Position numbers and translations under genes: made by a program. Shown here in pieces: positions 1 through 10,110 of a stretch of 64,000 nt of DNA. This DNA is from Planctomycetota bacterium (lineage in GTDB: Bacteria > Planctomycetota > UBA1135 > GCA-002686595). Position 1 is the stretch's first letter, and the number at the start of each line of letters is the position of its first letter. Below the pieces are notes generated by a model, which made no database searches, was not told where the DNA came from, and saw nothing but the letters and a program-made list of their open reading frames with translations. The stretch is taken from contig JADJQU010000004.1 in NCBI GenBank assembly GCA_016712565.1, positions 1 through 64,000 of the forward strand, read 5' to 3'.

Positions 1-1261
1 GGCGCTATGTCGCCTTCTGGTGCAGCTCCCCGAATGTGGTGGCAGGTGCGCCAGGCGACCAGATCTATGTCCGCGACCTTCTCACTGGGGCGATGGACCC
101 GGTTAGCGTCAGTACATCGGGGACGCATCAAACGAATTCCGGATCGAGATCTGCAGCCAGAATCTCAGCTGACGGGAGGTTAGTGATCTTCGCCAGCGAC
201 GCGAGCAACCTCGCGGTCGGCGACACCAATACTTGGAGAGATGTCTTCCTGCGGGATCGCTTGCTCCAGACAACTGAGTTGATTTCAGTGGACTCCACTG
301 GGCTCCAGGGCAACGGCACGAGTGGATCAGAGATACCCTGACGAATTTGGCGGGTTAGTTCGGATGGCCGCCTCGTGGCGTTCTCTAGCTACGCGAACAA
401 CCTCGTCCCGGCGGACACGAACGGACTGCAGGACGTCTTCGTTCGAGATCGCGTGGCTGGGACTACCACCCGCACATCAGCGTTGACTCTATGGCGTGGA
501 AGGCAATAGGGACTCCGGGCCGCGTCGATGGCAGGACGGATCTCGCCAAGTGCTTCCGCAGTTGGGCCACGAACCTCGTGCTCAACGACAGCAACGGCGA
601 GCCGGATGTTTTCATGCGTGAGTTGGCGACTGGCCGCACGACGCGAGTGAGCGTGGCGAATGGAGGCGGTGAAGGCAATGGGCCCTGTTCTTGGTTGGCG
701 CTGTCGGGGAATGGTGCGGTGGTCGTCTTCTCAAGTGGGGCATCCAACCTCGTGGCAAACGACACGAACAACAGCAGCGACGTGTTCGTCCACGAGCCGG
801 ACGCCTGCCCCGCCCCTGTGCCGTACTGCCAAGCCAAACTGAACTCACTCGGTTGTCTCCCTGCCGTCGGTGCGACGGGCATTCACAGCACCACGACGAT
901 CAGTGGCTTCGTGATCACCGATACGAACGTCCGGAACAACAAGCCGGGCCTTCTGCTCTACAGCCTCACTGGGAGGAACGACCTGCCCTTCCAGGGCGGG
1001 CGGCTGTGCATCGCAAGCACGATTCGGCGCACGCCTGGAGTCCAATCTGGCGGGACTCCAGCGCCTGCCCAAGACTGCTCCGGGGCGTACTCGATCGATT
1101 TTGCCACGTTCGCCGCCGGCTTCATGGGCGGTTCGCCACCCTTCGAGCTCCGAATCCCGGGCACCAAGGTCAACTGCCAGTGGTGGGGCCGCGATCCGGG
1201 CTTCCCGGCTCCGCTGGACACCTCGCTCAGCGATGGGCTGGAGTTCTTCATGTGTCCGTAG
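1..1261 (+). pseudogene. exported beta-propeller repeat protein, 5'-truncated and frame-disrupted
   Basis: The frame is open from the window edge and encodes at least four copies of a propeller repeat of the kind SADGRLVIFASDASNL-DTN-DVFLRD, typical of TolB/WD40-like exported proteins. The first part (to 341) ends at an in-frame TGA. The same frame resumes at 363 (SSDGRLVAFSSYANNL), then homology moves through a second frame near 496 (VEGNRDSG) into a third frame that runs to 1261. The last ~150 residues (about 800-1261) form a C-terminal domain containing GFVITDTNVRNNKPGLLLY and ending SDGLEFFMCP, a kind I recognise after propellers in planctomycete exported proteins; its function is unknown. 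One nonsense codon and at least two indels point to a pseudogene or to poor sequence. The real N-terminus lies outside the window. Confidence 0.65.
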
Positions 1262-2209
1262 TCGCGGACGGTGCCCGTCTGCGAAGCCCTCGATCCGCGC
1301 AGGGTTCATGCAGATGCCGTAGACTCGCGAGCGAGACGCATGAAGACTGTGAATCGAACCATGCCCGGGAGGCGAGGCCACGACTTTGAGGCTCGGGTTC
1401 CCTCAACCATGACGCCCGTGGACTGGCTGCTGCGAGGCGTCTTCGCTGTGAACGTTGTGCTGTTGGGCCTCTCGTTTCTCCCAGCATTCTCTGGTTCAGG
1501 TGCAACTCCGGTCTCGCCGACCGCATGTGGGGAGAGATTCGATTGGCTGGCTGGAGGCCGGATATCGGTGGATGCGTGTCCCTCAAGACTCATCGCAGGG
1601 CCGTTGGTGTCCCCGGGAGTTGCGCGGATCCGCTCTTGAAGGCCGTGCACGCCGGACGACGCTCGCTATTGGGCGCCCGGCTGTTTCGGGTCTTGCACCC
1701 GTGGGTACTGGGCCTGGCAAATGGTGGTCTGCGCTCGACCGCGCCGACTGGGCGGGTGCGGCGGAAGTCTTTCCCTGCGCTGCGCCCGCCGGCGACAGTT
1801 GGTCCTCGATAGAACGGCCTCCGCTCCCCTGCGATACGTGCCGATTGAACCAGCGCGCAGTCGCCCCTCCCTGTGCGTCAGCTCGCGTACACGCGCCATG
1901 GGCCGCCGAGCCACGTGTTCCGCCCGACCGGGGAGGACCGCCCCACCATCGCTGCGTCTCGCTGGCTCCCCCTGTTAACCACGGAGAACCTGCCCTCGGA
2001 GAGTTCGGAGTGCTGTCGAGGCGCGCCCGCGCGGAACCCCGGGGTTGGGCTCGGGCTCGCCCGCGCAACATGCGAACGGAGAACCGCACGCTGCGCCGGG
2101 CCCGCGGAACCCGCTGCGCCAGCGCGGACTTACGTCGCGGCCTGACCGGGCTCCAAAGCCGCCCTGTTCACCCCCGGCCACTCCCCCGTCCGCTCTCCAA
2201 CGGCGGTGG
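1262..2209. other. region without a supported gene
   Basis: No convincing gene is visible. The only ORF with protein-like character is at 1409-1639 (+, 76 residues), with one hydrophobic segment near its start (LLRGVFAVNVVLLGLSFL). It has no recognisable family and no clear ribosome binding site, so it is not called. The rest looks like decayed or non-coding DNA between the broken propeller gene and tRNA-Asn. Confidence 0.4.
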
Positions 2210-2284
2210 TGGCTCCCCGAGTAGGGCTCGAACCTACAACAACCCGGTTAACAGCCGGGTGCTCTACCATTGAGCTATCGGGGA
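2210..2284 (-). tRNA. tRNA-Asn (anticodon GTT)
   Basis: Read on the minus strand, the acceptor arm TCCCCGA pairs with TCGGGGA, followed by discriminator G and an encoded CCA. The D arm is GCTC/GAGC, the anticodon stem CCCGG/CCGGG holds loop CTGTTAA (anticodon GTT), and the T loop is TTCGAGC. It lies just downstream of gluQRS on the same strand. GluQRS modifies tRNA-Asp rather than tRNA-Asn, so the neighbourhood is probably not functional. Confidence 0.96.
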
Positions 2285-2347
2285 TCGCGGGACGCGAGAA
2301 GGGTAGCCCGGCCCGTGGGGGAGTCAAGCGCGAGGCTCGGGAGGGGC

Positions 2348-3313
2348 TCAGCGGGCCGCTGCCAGGGCCGCGGCATCCTGGTCCGTGAAGCGCACCGGCT
2401 CCCGAGGCAGCCGGGCCAGGTCGAAGCCCCCCAGGAGCTCCTGGGGCGTGGCACGGGGCCAACAGGGCAGGTGGGCGCTGCGGGCCGCCCACGCCACCAG
2501 GGCCCGCGGGTCGGCGCCCGAAAGGCGCAGGGACTCCAGGCTCAGGGAGTCCCGGCGCTTGGCTAGCCGTTCCCCGGTGCCGTCCAGGACCAGCGGGACG
2601 TGCCACCAGCGCGGGTGGGGGAGGCCGAGGTGTTCCTGGACGTGCCATTGCCGGGCGGCGCTGGAGTAGAGGTCGTCCCCGCGCAGGACCTCGTTCACCC
2701 CCTGGCGCGCGTCGTCCACGGCCACGGCCAGTTGGTAGGCGAAGGCGCCGTCCCGGCGGCGGAGGACGAAGTCGCCCACGTCCCCTGCCACGTCGAAATC
2801 CCGGGCCGCGGCGAATCCGTCCTCGATCCGCACCGGTCCGTCGGCGACCCGGAGGCGCAGCGCGGGATCGCGGCCGGTGGCGGCCCGAGCTTCCTCGAGG
2901 GATCGGAAGCGGCCGCGGCAGGTGCCCGGGTAGCGCGGCTCCTCCTCGCCCGCGTGGGGGGCCGAAAGGGCGCGGATCTCGCCGCGCGTGCACACGCAGG
3001 GGTAGGCCTGACCCGACGCGAGCAGGCCGGCGCAGGCCGACTCCATGGCCAGCGTGTCGGCCGATTGCAGCAGCACCTCTCCGTCCCAGTCGAGCCCCAG
3101 CCAGGTGAGGTCCGCCAGCGTGGACTCCACGCTGCCGGGCTTCACGCGCGTCGTGTCCAGATCCTCGAGGCGCAGGACAATCCGGCCCCCGCGGGAGCGC
3201 GCGTGCCACCAGGCGAGCAGGAACGTGCGCGCATGTCCCACATGCAAGCGCCCCGTCGGGCTCGGCGCGAGCCTCCCGACGGGGCGCAACTTCGATGCAG
3301 CCGCGGAGCCCAT
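2348..3313 (-). CDS. gluQRS: glutamyl-Q tRNA(Asp) synthetase
   Basis: 321-residue homologue of the catalytic half of glutamyl-tRNA synthetase, lacking the anticodon-binding domain. GluQRS enzymes activate glutamate and attach it to queuosine at position 34 of tRNA-Asp. Visible features are the class I signature APSPTGRLHVGH (residues 16-27), a Cys-x-Cys...Tyr-x3-Cys zinc site (C106, C108, Y128, C132) and a KMSKS-type loop LAKRRDS (250-256). The length fits GluQRS (about 300) rather than GltX (about 470). It starts 25 bases after the ahcY stop on the same strand and is likely co-transcribed with it. Confidence 0.93.
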   Translation of the reverse strand: MGSAAASKLRPVGRLAPSPTGRLHVGHARTFLLAWWHARSRGGRIVLRLEDLDTTRVKPGSVESTLADLTWLGLDWDGEVLLQSADTLAMESACAGLLASGQAYPCVCTRGEIRALSAPHAGEEEPRYPGTCRGRFRSLEEARAATGRDPALRLRVADGPVRIEDGFAAARDFDVAGDVGDFVLRRRDGAFAYQLAVAVDDARQGVNEVLRGDDLYSSAARQWHVQEHLGLPHPRWWHVPLVLDGTGERLAKRRDSLSLESLRLSGADPRALVAWAARSAHLPCWPRATPQELLGGFDLARLPREPVRFTDQDAAALAAAR

Positions 3314-3338
3314 GGCCCCAGAGCATGCGTTTCGGCGA

Positions 3339-4796
<1,458 letters not shown>

Positions 4797-4834
4797 GGAA
4801 GGAGTCGGTTTCGGTGGAGGTTGAAAAGGGGAGA

Positions 4835-5875
4835 TCACGATCGCCCGCGCCGGGCGCGGACGAGGAACAGGGAGAGCTGGGGCGCGGCCTCGGACGAATT
4901 CTCGAGGTCGGGCTGCACAGAGGCGGGGCGGCGCGGCAGGTAGCGGTCGTCGAGGGGCTCGATCTCGGCCGTGGCGAATCCCGCGCGCAGGAATGCCGCC
5001 ACCACGTCGGAGGCCTCCAGGCCCAGGTGGCGGTGCCCCAGGGTCTCGTGCAGCCATTCCTCCCGGTGGGGAGCGAGGTCGAGCACCACCGCGGCCGCGC
5101 CGGGTTTGAGCACGCGCCGCATCTCCGCCAGGGGCCGCTCCAGGGAGGCCAGATGGTGCAACACCATGCCGCAGACCAGGCCGTCCAACTCGGCGTCGGC
5201 GAGGGGCAGCCGGTCCAATTCCCCGTGGCGCAGCTCCACCTGCGTGCCTCGCGGGGCCATGGAGAGTCGCGAGCGCGCGCGATCCAGCATGCTCTCGGAG
5301 CGGTCCACGCAGATCAGGCGCGCGCACAGGCCGAGCAGGCTCTGGGCCAGGTAGCCGGTGCCGCAGCCCAGGTCGGCGAACACGAGCCCGGGGGGGATCA
5401 GGTTGGCGGCGGCCCGTTGGCGCGCCTGGCCGGTGGCGAACTCATCGCCGAGCTTGTCCCATTCTCCCGCCACGCGGTCGAAGAAGGCGCGCTGGGAGGA
5501 ATCCCGTTCCGCGAGCACGGCCTCCAGTCGCACCAGGTCCGCGGAGTGCTCGGGCATCTGCGTCAGGCCGGCGCGCACCGTGCGCCACAGTTCAAAGGCC
5601 AGTCGCTGGCGCTCCGTGGCCAGGCCCGCGCCGCCCGCGAGCGCGGGGTCCGAGGAGAGCTGCAGGAAGGTGCTCGCGCCCACGTGGCGTTCGGCCAGGA
5701 GACCCGAATCCCGCAGCACGCGCAGGTGATTCGAAACACGGCTTTGGGAGAGGTCCAGGGCCCGGGACAGCTCGCCCACGGAGATTTCCGCCCGGTCGCA
5801 GAGGGCCAGGATCCGCAGGCGCGTGGCGTCGCCGAGGAGCTTCAGCAGGCCAGCCAGGGGGTCGTTCAACAGCAC
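4835..5875 (-). CDS. ArsR-family regulator fused to a class I SAM-methyltransferase domain (SahR-like)
   Basis: 346 residues. Residues 1-75 form an ArsR winged helix (recognition helix LSQSRVSNHLRVLRDSGLL, 42-60). Residues about 125-345 form a methyltransferase-11 fold with motif I DLGCGTG at 168-174. The CxC metal site of ArsR/SmtB sensors is absent, so a metal signal is unlikely. It starts with GTG and sits directly upstream of ahcY. In Proteobacteria, ArsR-family SahR controls methionine/SAM-cycle genes in response to SAH. By analogy, the methyltransferase domain here may act as a SAM/SAH sensor. That function is inferred; a real methyltransferase activity is the alternative. Confidence 0.8.
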   Translation of the reverse strand: MLLNDPLAGLLKLLGDATRLRILALCDRAEISVGELSRALDLSQSRVSNHLRVLRDSGLLAERHVGASTFLQLSSDPALAGGAGLATERQRLAFELWRTVRAGLTQMPEHSADLVRLEAVLAERDSSQRAFFDRVAGEWDKLGDEFATGQARQRAAANLIPPGLVFADLGCGTGYLAQSLLGLCARLICVDRSESMLDRARSRLSMAPRGTQVELRHGELDRLPLADAELDGLVCGMVLHHLASLERPLAEMRRVLKPGAAAVVLDLAPHREEWLHETLGHRHLGLEASDVVAAFLRAGFATAEIEPLDDRYLPRRPASVQPDLENSSEAAPQLSLFLVRARRGRS

Positions 5876-5888
5876 GCCAATACACTAC

Positions 5889-5904
5889 ATCATGACGTGC
5901 TGAT
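5889..5904. promoter_or_regulatory. candidate operator upstream of the ArsR-methyltransferase gene
   Basis: An interrupted palindrome, ATCA-N8-TGAT, sits in an unusually AT-rich patch 14-29 bases upstream of the GTG start at 5875, where the promoter should be. An overlapping CAGCACG/CGTGCTG inverted repeat (5870-5876 and 5896-5902) surrounds the same place. ArsR-family regulators usually bind such short dyads in their own promoters, so autoregulation is plausible. It is inferred from position and symmetry only. Confidence 0.4.
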
Positions 5905-6057
5905 ATACAAGCCCCGGCCGCCCCCAGGGGCCCCAGGCGGGGCCCTGGGCCCTGCCAGGGGCACCCCGGGACCCGGTCGCGGGGTGGAGGACGCAACGCG
6001 GGGCGGCCGGGGTCCCTGCGGAGGGCCCCCAGGCGTTCCCCGGAGGCCGCCTCGGCC

Positions 6058-8235
6058 CTAGAGGGTCGCCATGCGGATTTCGAGGATCTCGACGGCCAGC
6101 TTGCCGGAGGGCAGTTCCACCTCGGCCTTGCCGCCTTGCTTGAGGCCGAGCATGCCCTGGGCCAGGGGCGCCCGGTAGGAGACCGCCTTGGGGCGGTGGC
6201 TGTCCCAGGGGCCCAGCAGTTCGATTTCCTGCACCTCGCCGGACCGGCTCTCCCGGTAGCGGACCAGGGTGCCCGGGGCCACGGTGCCCTCGGGAATCGT
6301 GGCGTTCTCCAGCAGGGCCGCCTGGCGCAGCTCGCGCTCGATGGACGCGGCCGTGTCGGTGAGCATGCGCTGCTCGGAGATGGCGTTCTCCCACTCGGAG
6401 TTTTCCGACAGGTCGCCGTAGGACGCCGCGCGGGCGATGGCCTCGGCGTTGGCCGGGATCTTGCGCTCGGTGATTTCGCGCAGTTCCGCGTCGCGTCGTT
6501 CGAAGCCGGCGCGCGTGGTCCAGATGTGGTCGTCCTTCCAGAAGGCCTCGTTCTCGGCGCGGAACATTTCCGGGCCGCGGGCGAACAGGTAGTCGCTGAG
6601 CGCCGTGTCGAGGCGTTCGTCGACCCCGCGGGAGAGCATCTGGCGCAGGCTGCGCAGGGAGGCGGAATCGGCGTCCTCCAGCAGCGTCTCCAGGAGCGGC
6701 GGAGTGCCCTTGATCAACAAGTCGCACAGGCGCGTGGCCGCGCGGGTCATCAGGGCGTCGCCCTTGCGCTCGGCCTCCAGGTGCACGGCCAGCTCGATCA
6801 GGGCCTGGGCGCGCTGGACGCCGGTGGGGAATTTCCCTTCGAGCTTGCCGTCCTCGGCGACCCGGGCGAGCCAGATCAGCGGGAAGGGGGCGCGCAGGGG
6901 CCGCGCCAGGAGCGAGACGTAGATGGCGCCGAGTTCGGCCCGGTGGCCGCGCTCCAAGAGCCGGTCGATCAGGGGCTTGACCGCTCCGGGGGCGGCGTGG
7001 GGGAAGTTCTTGATCGCCTGGGGCACCCACTCCTCGCCGTAGATTTCCTCCAGCAGATCCACGGACTGCTCCTGCTCGCGGGCGTTGGGGATGCGGGCCA
7101 GGATGCGCCACAGCTCGGGCGCGAGGGCCGGGTCCTTGGGCTCGGGCTTGCCCGAAGCCGCGGCCAGGAGGCGCGTCAGTTCCTCGGGCGTCGAACCATT
7201 GCGGTGCTCGCGCAGCAGCATCCACACCGCCAGGCGACTCTCGAGGGTCTGCTTGGTGTCGTTGGCCAGTTCCTCCAGGGTCAGGAGCGCGGCCTCGCGG
7301 GCGGCGGGTTCCAGCTTCTGGCCGCCCATCAGGTCGCGCACGCGCGCCAGGGCGTCGTACAGGTCCTGGGCGTGCATCAGTTGGCGCTTGAGGCCCTCGA
7401 CGGGGTCCACCGCGCGGCGCAGGAGCTCGACCTCGGCGCGGGCCGCGTTGCCCGAGACCCGGAACCACTCGCTGTTCTCGGCGGCGAGGCGCGCCTTGCG
7501 CCACCAGTTGGTCCAGGCGCTGCCGTCGACGCCGATGTGCATCAGGGCGTTCTTGATGGCGGGGGTCGAAGCCTTGCCCTCGTAGCGCAGGAGCACCGAG
7601 CGCAGGATCTCCAGGGGCTCGTTCTTGACGCGCTTCTTCAGTCCCTCCGGATCCCGCAGGGCCTGGACGCGCAGGTCGGTCTCGGGCAGGCGCTCGAAGA
7701 TCTCGACCGCCGTGCGCAGGGGGAAGCGGTCCTTGCGGCCGCTGGCGAAGGCCACCTGGACCTCCAACTCGGCCGCGTTCATCTCGACGATCTCGCCGCA
7801 GCCCCAGCCCGCGGCATGGAACACGACGCTGCCGACCGCGTAGCCGCGCATTTCCTCGAAGCGTTCCCAGGCCTTGCGCAGATCGGGCGTGCCCTGGCGC
7901 AACTCGGCGTGCTCCACGAAGGAGTTCCACCAGCCCTCGGAGCCCCAGGCTTGCTGGGCGTAGTCCAGCAGCAGGGGCGCCAGTTCGCCGATCGGACCGC
8001 CACCGCGCACCGCGGCGCCCACCAGGCTGGCCGCGTCGGAGTGGCGCTTGCTCGCCGCCAGTTGCTCGGCGTGTTCCCGCAGGGTGGGCAGGCAGCGCGA
8101 GAGCCTGCGCTTGGCGCCGGCGATCTCCAGGGCCACCAGCAGGTCATCGATGGGGCCTTCCTGGGCGATCAGGTCGGTCCAAGCGTCGTCGAAGGCCTGC
8201 CAGTTGTCCTCGTTGGCGAAGATGGAGAGGGTCAT
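6058..8235 (-). CDS. greA: giant transcription elongation factor GreA/GreB-family protein
   Basis: 725 residues, against about 160 for ordinary GreA. The last ~170 residues carry the Gre coiled coil and C-terminal FKBP-like domain, including the signature AASYGDLSENSEWENA (about 602-617), which contains the acidic tip residues that stimulate RNA polymerase to cleave backtracked RNA. The preceding ~550 residues are mainly helical, with Leu- and Trp-rich repeats and a GSAWTNWWRKAR motif. Chlamydiae have a GreA of almost the same length, and long forms recur in the PVC group, so this is lineage architecture rather than an artefact. The role of the N-terminal part is not known to me. A strong hairpin lies in the leader. 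Confidence 0.88.
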   Translation of the reverse strand: MTLSIFANEDNWQAFDDAWTDLIAQEGPIDDLLVALEIAGAKRRLSRCLPTLREHAEQLAASKRHSDAASLVGAAVRGGGPIGELAPLLLDYAQQAWGSEGWWNSFVEHAELRQGTPDLRKAWERFEEMRGYAVGSVVFHAAGWGCGEIVEMNAAELEVQVAFASGRKDRFPLRTAVEIFERLPETDLRVQALRDPEGLKKRVKNEPLEILRSVLLRYEGKASTPAIKNALMHIGVDGSAWTNWWRKARLAAENSEWFRVSGNAARAEVELLRRAVDPVEGLKRQLMHAQDLYDALARVRDLMGGQKLEPAAREAALLTLEELANDTKQTLESRLAVWMLLREHRNGSTPEELTRLLAAASGKPEPKDPALAPELWRILARIPNAREQEQSVDLLEEIYGEEWVPQAIKNFPHAAPGAVKPLIDRLLERGHRAELGAIYVSLLARPLRAPFPLIWLARVAEDGKLEGKFPTGVQRAQALIELAVHLEAERKGDALMTRAATRLCDLLIKGTPPLLETLLEDADSASLRSLRQMLSRGVDERLDTALSDYLFARGPEMFRAENEAFWKDDHIWTTRAGFERRDAELREITERKIPANAEAIARAASYGDLSENSEWENAISEQRMLTDTAASIERELRQAALLENATIPEGTVAPGTLVRYRESRSGEVQEIELLGPWDSHRPKAVSYRAPLAQGMLGLKQGGKAEVELPSGKLAVEILEIRMATL

Positions 8236-8311
8236 CGTGTGCAGTCGGCGTTGCCGGTGGGGCCCCGGTGGCGGGCAGTGCGGAGTTTTGAAACGTCGCC
8301 AGGGACGGACG

Positions 8312-8349
8312 CGCCCTCACACCGGAGCGGGGGCTCCAGGGTGAGGGCG
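8312..8349 (-). promoter_or_regulatory. leader hairpin of the giant greA
   Basis: CGCCCTCAC (8312-8320) pairs with GTGAGGGCG (8341-8349), continued by CC/GG and GGAGC/GCTCC around a 4-base loop with two single-base bulges. On the minus strand it lies between a -10-like TACACT (8375-8370) and the greA start at 8235, so it should be in the 5' leader. It lacks a U tract. It could be an attenuator, a stabilising leader, or a factor-dependent end of the upstream methyltransferase mRNA. Confidence 0.45.
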
Positions 8350-8424
8350 GGGTCGTCTGACTGCCGGCGAGTGTAGCAGAACGCAGGGCCGTTCCACACG
8401 CCAATCCCGGCGGGGGGACGGGGG

Positions 8425-9933
8425 CTACTCGACGTAGAGCAGCGCGCCCTTGAGGTAGCGCGAGCGGGCGAAGTCCGGCCGCTGGGGGTGGTCGGGGGCC
8501 GCGCCCAACTGCTGGATCAGGCGCACGGAGCGCTGGGCCCGGCGCGCGCTCTGGAAGAGCATGCCGATGAAGGCGCTCTCGGGCAGCAGGCCCGAGCAGG
8601 AAAAGCTCGCCAAGAGGCCCCCCGGGCGTACGCACTCCAGGGCCAGGGCGTTCAGGTCGTGGTACTTCTTCAGGCCGTCCTCCATCCCGGCCCGGCTGCC
8701 GATCAGCTTGTGGGGGTCGACGACCACCACCTGGGGACGCTCGGACTCGGGGCGGGCTCGCTCGTTGCGCAGGAAGGGGAAGGCGTCGGCGTGCTGGAAC
8801 TGGATCTCCAGGCCGTTGCGGCGGGCGCTTTCCTCCGCGCGCTCCAGGACCACCTCGTCGATGTCCACGCCGCGCACGCGCCGGGCGCCCTGCTTCTTGG
8901 CGTGCAGCGCGAAGCCGCCCTGGTTGCAGCACAGGTCGAGCACGTCGCGGCCCGCCCCATGGCGCGCGACGATCTGGCGGTTGTCGCGCTGGTCGCAGAA
9001 GAAGCCCGTCTTGTGGCCGCCGCCGGGCCGCACGGTGAATTCGACCCCGTGCTCGCGCAGCACCTGCTCCCCCGGATCGCGCAGGGAATCCTCGGGCGCG
9101 AAGCCCTCGGCCCGGGCAGCGTTGGGCGGCACGCGGTGGACGATCGTCAGGTTGGGGTAGAGCTGTCCCAGGGCCCACTCCACGTGGGCGCGCAGCAGGT
9201 AGAAGCCCAGGGAGTGGTGTTCACAGACCAGCACGCCCCCGAGGCGGTCCACGATCAGGCCCGGCAGGTCGTCGCCCTCGGCGTGGCACACGCGATAGGC
9301 GTCGGTGACGTCGGGAAGGCGCAGGAACTTGCGGCGCAGGTCGTCGGCGGACTTGAGGCGCCGCAGCAGGAATTGGCGCGGCTGATCCAGGTCCGTGCGC
9401 CGGCCCCGCGAGAGCATGCGCAGGCGGATGTCCGAGGCGGAGTTGTACAGACCGTGGCCCAGGAAGCGGCCCGAGCGATCGAGCACCTCGACCAGGGCGC
9501 CGTCCAGGGGCCGCGTCAGGAAGTCGCGCACCTGGCGGGCAAAGATCCAGGGCCCCCCTGTAACTTCCTCGTCGGAATCGAGCTGAACCGAGCGCACGTC
9601 GGCGGAAGCCTGTCCCGGTCGACTGCCCCCATGGCCCAGTCCCTCCGGCGCGGATTCGAGTTCACGCTCCTCGGGATCTTCCTCGGCGCCCCCGTCCTGG
9701 ATCGGCCCGCCTCCGTCCCGGCGCGGATCCGCGCCCCCGCGCTCTTGGCGCGGGTCACCCCCGCGCTCTTGGCGCGGGTCACCCCCGCGCTCTTGGCGCG
9801 GGCCAATCCCCCCCGCGCTCCCGGCCTCCGCCGGCTCCACCCGGGGCTCGCTCCTCGCCGCGGTTTCCGCCCCGGCCGCGAAATCCTCGGCGGTCGGAGC
9901 GCGCCCCCCAATGGCCGCCACCGCCGCCGCCAC
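8425..9933 (-). CDS. PUA-domain class I SAM-dependent rRNA methyltransferase (RlmI/RlmK-like)
   Basis: The conserved part starts near residue 120 (GGPWIFARQ) with a PUA-type RNA-binding domain. It continues through a linker with HKTGFFCDQRDNR into a methyltransferase fold with motif I DLCCNQGG (about 329-336), acidic motif II GVDIDE and motif IV DPHKL. This arrangement matches the family that makes 5-methylcytosine in 23S rRNA; the exact target is not established. The first ~115 residues are low-complexity, with three RQERGGDP repeats. A second frame from an ATG at 10018 (MSSPESDDRGG..., Gly/Arg-rich) meets this frame at a run of seven C (9808-9814). With one C fewer, the protein would start at 10018 with an RGG-rich tail. 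Confidence 0.82.
   Translation of the reverse strand: MAAAVAAIGGRAPTAEDFAAGAETAARSEPRVEPAEAGSAGGIGPRQERGGDPRQERGGDPRQERGGADPRRDGGGPIQDGGAEEDPEERELESAPEGLGHGGSRPGQASADVRSVQLDSDEEVTGGPWIFARQVRDFLTRPLDGALVEVLDRSGRFLGHGLYNSASDIRLRMLSRGRRTDLDQPRQFLLRRLKSADDLRRKFLRLPDVTDAYRVCHAEGDDLPGLIVDRLGGVLVCEHHSLGFYLLRAHVEWALGQLYPNLTIVHRVPPNAARAEGFAPEDSLRDPGEQVLREHGVEFTVRPGGGHKTGFFCDQRDNRQIVARHGAGRDVLDLCCNQGGFALHAKKQGARRVRGVDIDEVVLERAEESARRNGLEIQFQHADAFPFLRNERARPESERPQVVVVDPHKLIGSRAGMEDGLKKYHDLNALALECVRPGGLLASFSCSGLLPESAFIGMLFQSARRAQRSVRLIQQLGAAPDHPQRPDFARSRYLKGALLYVE
9734..9805. repeat. three tandem 24-bp repeats inside a coding region
   Basis: Three near-identical head-to-tail 24-base units encode RQERGGDP on the minus strand in the disordered N-terminus of the rRNA methyltransferase. 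Being a multiple of three, copy changes would keep the frame. There are no spacers, so this is not a CRISPR. Confidence 0.85.
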
Positions 9934-10110
9934 CGCCGCCGCGTCCTCCCCCGCGGGAGTCCGAGCCTCGGTCCGGGCGCAGGGGGCCGCCGCGATCGTC
10001 GCTTTCGGGAGAGCTCATGGGGGCGAAGAGGATACGGGATCGCGCGGCTCCCGTGGGAACCGCGCCCCCGCGGTTTGCGGGTCGTGGGCCCCCATGCGAT
10101 CCTGCCGGCG

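Noticed and set aside
1409..1639. A 76-residue ORF with one hydrophobic stretch
   Set aside because: No ribosome binding site, family or coupling; it lies in a region that otherwise looks non-coding.
6136..8376. A 746-residue plus-strand frame opposite greA, and many similar long antisense frames across the window
   Set aside because: High GC at third codon positions removes stop codons on the opposite strand; composition is Gly/Arg/Gln-rich and no family motif is seen.
9734..9805. CRISPR-like repeats
   Set aside because: Units are contiguous without spacers, are in a coding frame, and no cas gene is nearby.
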